Both the position numbers and the translations under genes were made by a program. Shown piece by piece: positions 14,278 to 18,911 of a DNA stretch of 18,911 nt. Numbering within the stretch: the first letter of the stretch is position 1; every line of letters starts with the position of its first letter. Source of the stretch: Firmicutes bacterium AM55-24TS (GTDB lineage Bacteria > Bacillota > Clostridia > UBA1381); contig QTVU01000049.1 of assembly GCA_003460745.1 (NCBI GenBank), forward strand, positions 1 to 18,911. The letters run 5' to 3'. Below the pieces are notes generated by a model. It saw only the letters and a list, made by a program, of their open reading frames with translations, had not been told where the DNA came from and did no database searches.

Positions 14278-15534
14278 CACGATTTCAAACAATTTCACAC
14301 CGTGCGGCGGAACAGTTGAAATGATTGTATTATCGTTTAGTTCTGCCTTTTTATTTTCCCATACTTCGGTTATTTTTACATTCTCGTTCGGCATAATACC
14401 CACAAACGCCAAATCGGTTTTTGCGGTAATTTCTTCTTCACCGATATTAAATTGAGCAACGTAATATTTACCGTCTTTTCCGTTTGCCGCCCAAACTATT
14501 TCATTACCTTTTCTGTAAACTTCTCTGCCTGCATAACCGTTTTGGTCGATTTCGATAATCGTTTTGTTTGTCATAAGTGACAGCGTAAATTCATCGTTAT
14601 ACACCATATCGCCGCCAAACATCAACGGTGAACGAAACATACTCCAAAGAGTCATCATCATTCGTTGTTCGTCACGCGTGAAATTAGTCATTCTGTCACC
14701 GCCATGCGAACGAATACCTATTCTGCCAAGCGGCAACATATCGCAGTCGGGATAACTGCCGTCACACACATACGGAAACCAATTACGGCAATAGTCAAAC
14801 ATCTTTTTAAGCTGTTCCCAACCGTCCCAAAAATCATCGGTCATTCGCCACATATGTGCATATTCATTAAGATGTTTTGCCTCTTTAAGCGGTGCTTCAC
14901 CCGGTGAAAGCGATAAAATTATATCACGACCGCTTGCCTGTATCGCATTTTGTACCCCCTCAATTTCCGCCTTGTGATACGGTCTTGCAATATCGTCTAC
15001 CTTTATAAAATCAACACCCCATTCGGCGTACATTTTGATTATCGAATTATAATATTCCTGTGCATCGTCACGGTTCATATCAACACCGCACATATCGCCG
15101 TTCCAATCACATACACTTCCGAAATCGGCTATTTCCGCCGCCGTATGAGTTGTACCCAAAATCTTTGTGTTCTGTCTTACCGCCTGTTTCGGAATACCTC
15201 TTAAAATATGTATACCGAATTTCAATCCAAGGCTGTGCACATAATCGGCAAGCGGTTTAAAGCCCTTTCCACCCTCTGCCGACGGGAAACGATTTACCGC
15301 AGGCATAAGACGTGAATACTCGTCCATTATAAGCGGTGCATCTTTGTTGTAATCCGCACTTTTCGCGTTCGGCTCAAACCATTGTATGTCAACAACCACA
15401 TACTCCCAACCGAACTCCTTTAAATTTTTCGCCATATACTCCGCATTACGTCTTACTTCCTCCTCCGTAACGCTCGCACCGTAACAGTCCCAACTGTTCC
15501 ACCCCATAGGCGGCTTTGTCAATTTTGCTTTCAT
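14272..15534 (-). CDS. GH27 glycoside hydrolase (alpha-galactosidase family)
   Basis: The 420-residue protein begins with the GH27 signature PPMGWNSWDCYG (8-19) and YVVVDIQWFE. The predicted nucleophile is D180 in DFIKVDDI, and the predicted acid/base is D234 in WRMTDDFWD. MFRSPLMFGGD (about 306-316) is another family segment, followed by a beta-sandwich C-terminal domain. There is no signal peptide, so it acts in the cytoplasm on imported oligosaccharides. GH27 contains alpha-galactosidases, alpha-N-acetylgalactosaminidases and a few arabinopyranosidases; the precise substrate is not certain. It is transcribed divergently from an AraC regulator, which probably controls it. AAAGGAT precedes the start. 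Confidence 0.9.
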   Translation of the reverse strand: MKAKLTKPPMGWNSWDCYGASVTEEEVRRNAEYMAKNLKEFGWEYVVVDIQWFEPNAKSADYNKDAPLIMDEYSRLMPAVNRFPSAEGGKGFKPLADYVHSLGLKFGIHILRGIPKQAVRQNTKILGTTHTAAEIADFGSVCDWNGDMCGVDMNRDDAQEYYNSIIKMYAEWGVDFIKVDDIARPYHKAEIEGVQNAIQASGRDIILSLSPGEAPLKEAKHLNEYAHMWRMTDDFWDGWEQLKKMFDYCRNWFPYVCDGSYPDCDMLPLGRIGIRSHGGDRMTNFTRDEQRMMMTLWSMFRSPLMFGGDMVYNDEFTLSLMTNKTIIEIDQNGYAGREVYRKGNEIVWAANGKDGKYYVAQFNIGEEEITAKTDLAFVGIMPNENVKITEVWENKKAELNDNTIISTVPPHGVKLFEIVL

Positions 15535-15570
15535 AATACCATAATCCTTTCCGAATAAATAATTAATTAA

Positions 15571-15598
15571 ATTATACCATTTATTTAGAATAAATCAA
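15571..15598 (-). promoter_or_regulatory. GH27 promoter with inverted-repeat operator candidate
   Basis: TTGATT (15598-15593), a 16-base spacer and TATAAT (15576-15571) on the minus strand. The spacer is almost filled by a perfect inverted repeat, ATTTATT-TAG-AATAAAT (15579-15595), which could bind a dimeric regulator between the two boxes. Confidence 0.7.
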
Positions 15599-15730
15599 GA
15601 ATTGTTTCATTTTAAAAGTGAAACTATTTTGATATTTATTGCTCTGAAATGTGATATTGCTATTGAAAATTTGATTATCATAATATACAATCAAAATATC
15701 GAAAAACATTTTGAAAGGAGCGGAAAATTT

Positions 15731-16549
15731 ATGGAGGTATTACAGTCAAACACTGCCGACAACATTTATTTTTGGATTGAGGACAGAGTTCAAGGCAACG
15801 TCAATCCGATATACGAATCGCACGGTGCGTATGAAATTTATATTGTCTGCAACGGCAAACGGTGTATGTATTTAGGTAACGTGCTTTACAAAGTCGGCAC
15901 AGGTGACGCGCTTATGATTCCTGCATCAACTCCGCACAGAAGTTTCGGAGACGGTGCTTTTTCGGGAATATGTATAGAATTTTCGGACGCATACATAAAA
16001 GAGCATTTTACTAAATCGCAATACGACAAAATAACGGAATGTTTCAAAACTCCGCTTATATCGCTCCCTCCCGACTTACTCCCGATTATCCGCACATATT
16101 CGCTCACTGCTTACAACAACGTTGATATGCGTAACGACTGTATGCTTGCAATAGTTGACATATTGTACAAGCACATTCCTTTCAGCAATCCGAATGCCAA
16201 ACGCACATTCGATTCCGATTTATCAACAATCGGAAATTACATACAGAAAAACTACCTTGAAATCAAAGGACTTGACGCTCTTTCGGAGCATTTCGGTATA
16301 ACAAAAAGCCATCTTTGCCGTGTATTCAAAGAACACACAGGCATTACGATTACTCACTATATAAATGCGCTCAAAATTCAACGCGCATGTCTGCTTTTAT
16401 GCGAGTCAAAAATTCCGATACACGACATTTATAAAATGTGCGGTTACGACAACAGTCAGTATTTTAACCGCGTATTTAAGAAAATAAAAGAAGTCACTCC
16501 TAATCAATTCAGGCAACAAAGCCGTGCGATAAAGATGTGGAAATATTAA
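15731..16549 (+). CDS. AraC-family transcriptional regulator
   Basis: The 272-residue protein starts at ATG 15731, with AAAGGAG about 11 bases upstream; the open frame extends further up but without a ribosome binding site. Residues about 20-90 form a cupin-like sensor (HGAYEIYIVCNGKRCMYLG, GTGDALMIPASTPHR). Residues about 164-262 hold two helix-turn-helix motifs: LDALSEHFGITKSHLCRVFKEHTG and IYKMCGYDNSQYFNRVFKKIKEVTPNQFR. It is divergent from the GH27 gene and 24 bases ahead of the six-hairpin-type gene. It is therefore the likely sugar-responsive activator of both. Confidence 0.9.
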   Translation: MEVLQSNTADNIYFWIEDRVQGNVNPIYESHGAYEIYIVCNGKRCMYLGNVLYKVGTGDALMIPASTPHRSFGDGAFSGICIEFSDAYIKEHFTKSQYDKITECFKTPLISLPPDLLPIIRTYSLTAYNNVDMRNDCMLAIVDILYKHIPFSNPNAKRTFDSDLSTIGNYIQKNYLEIKGLDALSEHFGITKSHLCRVFKEHTGITITHYINALKIQRACLLLCESKIPIHDIYKMCGYDNSQYFNRVFKKIKEVTPNQFRQQSRAIKMWKY

Positions 16550-16573
16550 TAAAAAACAGAAAGGATTAATTTT

Positions 16574-18403
16574 ATGAAAGAATTGATAAACGCAAACGAT
16601 AAATACAAAATGAATTGGATTGAGGGAAACACCGAGTGGGGTACGGTTAAATGCCCTAAAGGCATTTCCGTAAAAAAGACTTCCTCTCAATCAGGCGATA
16701 TAATCACAGAGCGATACACGTTCACGAACACCACCGACAAGGACATTTTTACGTCACTGAAAGATATTTCGATATACACACCTTTTAATGATGATTACAC
16801 CTGCGGTGCTAAAGCGTGTATGACGACAAAATGTCACACACATATTTGGTGTGGCGAAAATATTTCGTATGTTATGTGTCTTAGAATGGGTGGCGAAGCT
16901 CCACACCTCGGGCTTGTGCTGACCGATGGAAGTCTTTCAGGTTACAGTGTCGAGCGTGATTTTGAAAAAATCAGCAACGACAGAGGTGATTTTATTCTTC
17001 ACCCGTCACCTGTCGCACTTGTGCCGAATGAAAGTTTTACGATTGAATGGAAATTATTTTGGCATAACGGCAAAAACGATTTTTACAGCAAAGTTAATCA
17101 ACTATGCAATCGCTTTATCAATGTTTCGGCTGAAAATTTCGTACTGTTCAGCGGTGAAAATATCAATATAACCGTTTCACCTAACTTTGATTTTTCTGAG
17201 GTGCAAATCAGAGAAAATAACAAATCTATTGACTACAAAATCGAAAACAATAAAATTGTCATTTCAACAAAAGCCGATACACCAAGAAAGTATTCATATT
17301 CGATAAATATTGACGATGTTGTTACTCACTGCAACATTTTGGTCTTGCCTTGTCTTGATGAACTTGCTAAAAACAGATGTCATTTTATCGCTGAAAATCA
17401 GCAATACAACAATCCGAAAAGCAAGCTTGACGGTGCATATCTTATCTATGACAATGAGGAAAAGCATATATATTATAATCGTGAATACGACTTTAACGGA
17501 GGTCGTGAGCGTGTCGGTATGGGAGTGCTTATTGCAAAATATCTGCAAAATCACGATGACGAAGTGCTTTTAAATAGTCTTAAAAAGTACATAAAATACG
17601 TACAAAACAACCTTGTTTGCATCGAAACAGGCGAGGTGTTCAATGACTACAATTACGATAATTCCTTTACCCGCCTTTACAATTATCCGTGGTTCAGCTT
17701 GTTTTATATTGAACTTTACAAATTGTTTGGGGACAAAAATATGCTTGAAATTGCGTATAAGATTATGTTGTTTTTTTACAATCAAGGCGGTGAGCATTTT
17801 TATGCTATTGAAGTGCCGATTGTAAAACTTGTTGAGTGTTTAAGAGAAAGCGGTATGACTGATATGGCGGATAATATGATTGCATGGTTTAAAAAACATG
17901 CCGATTATATCGCCGAAACAGCACTTGATTATCCCGCACACGAAGTAAATTATGAGCAGAGCATAGTCGCACCGGCGACGAATATTTTACTTCAAACATA
18001 TATTGTTACAAATGAGAATAAGTATCTTGACGCTGCAAAAATTCAACTTGATGTACTCGAACTTTTTAACGGCTTACAGCCTGACTGTCATTTGTATGAA
18101 ACCGCCATACGTCATTGGGACGGTTATTGGTTCGGCAAATGTCGACTGTACGGCGATACTTTCCCACATTATTGGAGTGCACTTACCGGTAATGCGTATA
18201 GTGATTACGGCGATATTATAGGCTCAAACGAGTATAAAAAAAGAGCGGATTATTCTCACCGCTCCGTGCTTAGTCTACTGAACTCCGACGGTACCGCCAC
18301 TTGTGCATACGTCTACCCTACCTCGATAAACGGTATATCCGCAAACTACGCCGACCCATATGCAAACGATCAAGATTGGGGATTGTATTTTAACATAAAA
18401 TAG
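16574..18403 (+). CDS. Putative six-hairpin glycosidase-like protein, family not assigned
   Basis: The 609-residue protein has AAAGGAT before its ATG. The N-terminal 270 residues look like a beta-sandwich, rich in strands (NWIEGNTEWGTVKCPKGISV, ERYTFTNTTDKDIFTSL). From about residue 300 it is helical with the spacing of an (alpha/alpha)6 barrel. It has conserved-looking acidic and aromatic stretches: NDYNYDNSFTRLYNYPW, YPAHEVNYEQSIVAPATNIL and HWDGYWFGKCRLYGDTFPHYWS. The latter two could hold catalytic residues, but I cannot name them. There is no signal peptide, so it is cytoplasmic. It follows the AraC gene by 24 bases and ends in a terminator. The locus suggests it acts on the same glycan as the GH27 enzyme, perhaps as a glycosidase or lyase. 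Confidence 0.7.
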   Translation: MKELINANDKYKMNWIEGNTEWGTVKCPKGISVKKTSSQSGDIITERYTFTNTTDKDIFTSLKDISIYTPFNDDYTCGAKACMTTKCHTHIWCGENISYVMCLRMGGEAPHLGLVLTDGSLSGYSVERDFEKISNDRGDFILHPSPVALVPNESFTIEWKLFWHNGKNDFYSKVNQLCNRFINVSAENFVLFSGENINITVSPNFDFSEVQIRENNKSIDYKIENNKIVISTKADTPRKYSYSINIDDVVTHCNILVLPCLDELAKNRCHFIAENQQYNNPKSKLDGAYLIYDNEEKHIYYNREYDFNGGRERVGMGVLIAKYLQNHDDEVLLNSLKKYIKYVQNNLVCIETGEVFNDYNYDNSFTRLYNYPWFSLFYIELYKLFGDKNMLEIAYKIMLFFYNQGGEHFYAIEVPIVKLVECLRESGMTDMADNMIAWFKKHADYIAETALDYPAHEVNYEQSIVAPATNILLQTYIVTNENKYLDAAKIQLDVLELFNGLQPDCHLYETAIRHWDGYWFGKCRLYGDTFPHYWSALTGNAYSDYGDIIGSNEYKKRADYSHRSVLSLLNSDGTATCAYVYPTSINGISANYADPYANDQDWGLYFNIK

Positions 18404-18406
18404 TAA

Positions 18407-18431
18407 AAAGCTATGGCTAAGCCATAGCTTT
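18407..18431. terminator. Terminator of the AraC/six-hairpin operon
   Basis: AAAGCTATGGC (18407-18417) pairs perfectly with GCCATAGCTTT (18421-18431), a TAA loop between, followed by T-rich sequence, just after the stop at 18403. Confidence 0.85.
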
Positions 18432-18439
18432 ACTTTTAC

Positions 18440-18550
18440 TTTTCTAAAATACAATTTTCTAAAATAGTACACGCAAATTACAGAAATTCGCCTATCGACA
18501 TAGTCCGCCTCCGTTTAGTACAATTTCAGATAGTCTGATTTTGTACTATT
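18440..18550 (-). other. Unexplained structured intergenic element with hairpin and possible 7-codon ORF
   Basis: On the minus strand TAGTACAA (18548-18541) pairs with TTGTACTA (18523-18516), enclosing a two-base internal loop and a second stem TCAGA/TCTGA, apex CTA. Just after it is GGAGGCGG, then ATG with six more codons (MSIGEFL) and TAA at 18479-18481. Further on TTTTAGAAAA occurs twice (18441-18463) and the TAGTAC sequence appears again in inverted form at 18463-18470. The layout resembles a leader or the end of a small mobile element. I do not recognise it. Confidence 0.4.
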
Positions 18551-18590
18551 GTGGCATAATATTTTTGACATTCTCAAATGAAAGATAATA

Positions 18591-18628
18591 AAAAAATTCA
18601 GCTCCGTATTAATGGAGCTGAATTTTTT
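18591..18628. terminator. Strong bidirectional terminator at the CRISPR side
   Basis: A perfect 15-bp stem, AAAAAATTCAGCTCC (18591-18605) with GGAGCTGAATTTTTT (18614-18628). On the minus strand it lies beyond the last CRISPR repeat and would end the array transcript. Confidence 0.88.
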
Positions 18629-18640
18629 ATTTTCAAATTT

Positions 18641-18706
18641 TACATTCTGTTGATGTCTATTATGACTATTATAACCGTAACTATCATCGCCAATAACTTT
18701 ACCATT
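18641..18706 (-). CDS. Possible 21-residue hydrophobic peptide next to the CRISPR array
   Basis: Just after the last repeat on the minus strand, GGAG lies eight bases before an ATG that opens a short frame reading MVKLLAMIVTVIIVIIDINRM and then TAA. It is a single hydrophobic segment with a lysine near its start and a polar tail, the build of small membrane peptides such as type I toxins. The strong terminator at 18591-18628 follows. It has no promoter of its own that I can see, so it would be read from the CRISPR transcript. The frame is short and in AT-rich DNA, so it may be chance. Confidence 0.35.
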
Positions 18707-18717
18707 ATCTGTTCTCC

Positions 18718-18911
18718 ATGTTCGTCCCTTACAGGGGTTATTCGTTTTTTAATTTTTAATTACATTGAAACCTTATAGAACATTTTTAGAAGTTGAGTTT
18801 CCGTCCCTTACAGGGGTTATTCATTTTTTAATAAATAGATGAAATTGATTTTTAGTTGTTATAAGAAAGTTTCCGTCCCTTACAGGGGTTATTCATTTTT
18901 TAATGTTTGGA
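18718..18911 (-). CRISPR. CRISPR array, leader-distal end (continues right of window)
   Basis: There are three 36-base repeats at 18718-18753, 18797-18832 and 18869-18904. The last two are identical; the first differs at four positions (32 of 36 identical), three of them at its left end. Spacers are 43 bases (18754-18796), 36 bases (18833-18868) and the start of a third. Read on the minus strand the repeat ends GGGACGGAAAC, the 3' end typical of type III and some type I repeats that yields an 8-base 5' handle, and has a CCCT/AGGG hairpin. The diverged repeat is then the terminal one, and the leader and cas genes would be to the right. The type cannot be fixed without cas genes. Confidence 0.9.

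Noticed and set aside
15627..15660. AraC promoter with TTGATA and TGATAT
   Set aside because: The -10 box matches consensus poorly, and a rival TTGCTA/TAATAT pair exists just downstream; neither is convincing.
18578..18778. Plus-strand 66-codon frame
   Set aside because: It runs through a strong terminator hairpin and a CRISPR repeat and has no ribosome binding site.

Overview
Organism. The window is AT-rich bacterial DNA with consensus sigma-A promoters, AGGAGG-type ribosome binding sites, many hairpin-plus-T-run terminators, lipoprotein and signal peptides of Gram-positive type, and Clostridia-like protein families (SSS symporter with AMP-forming acyl-CoA ligase, AraC-controlled glycosidases, XRE and WYL regulators). 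It is most likely from an anaerobic gut or rumen Firmicute of class Clostridia; the species cannot be named from the sequence.

Layout. 1-507: the first ~180 bases carry the 5' end of an IS3-type orfA on the minus strand, which abuts the 3' remnant of a plus-strand TPR-like gene. 506-5209 (minus strand): an RNA-repair-type locus. Reading in transcription order it has a promoter overlapped by a perfect 14-bp palindrome, a damaged RlaP-like nucleotidyltransferase, two translationally coupled WYL regulators, a promoter followed by three tandem structured RNA modules, and a DUF2828 protein (Ro/TROVE-like fold with a vWA MIDAS motif). The first RNA module contains a tRNA-like domain. No RNA ligase is in view. 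5334-5995: a YgjP-like zinc peptidase broken by a frameshift. 6100-9336: acyl-CoA ligase and sodium:solute symporter operon. 9589-9879: small secreted Cys-rich protein. 10079-13048: a lipoprotein solute-binding sensor, a histidine kinase and a receiver domain, the last two separated by an apparent one-base deletion. 13134-13592: XRE-like regulator. 13774-14277: PAP2 phosphatase. 14272-18403: a carbohydrate locus with a GH27 enzyme divergent from an AraC regulator and a large six-hairpin-type protein. 18404-18911: terminators, an unexplained hairpin element, and the leader-distal end of a CRISPR array that runs out of the window.

How the parts fit. The most interesting region is 506-5209. The three RNA modules share an 8-bp closing stem and an ACAGCAAT strand, and the third module shows compensatory changes in the stem. 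They lie directly upstream of a Ro-like protein gene and behind WYL regulators and a repair-type nucleotidyltransferase. This suggests a Y-RNA/Ro-like RNA surveillance system with a multi-module RNA partner. The carbohydrate locus probably senses and cleaves a galactoside-containing glycan. The SBP/kinase/receiver genes form one signalling unit.

Caution. Three separate genes (nucleotidyltransferase, YgjP-like peptidase, hybrid kinase) each carry one apparent single-base frameshift within about 7 kb. Real gene decay and assembly or sequencing indels cannot be told apart from this sequence alone.
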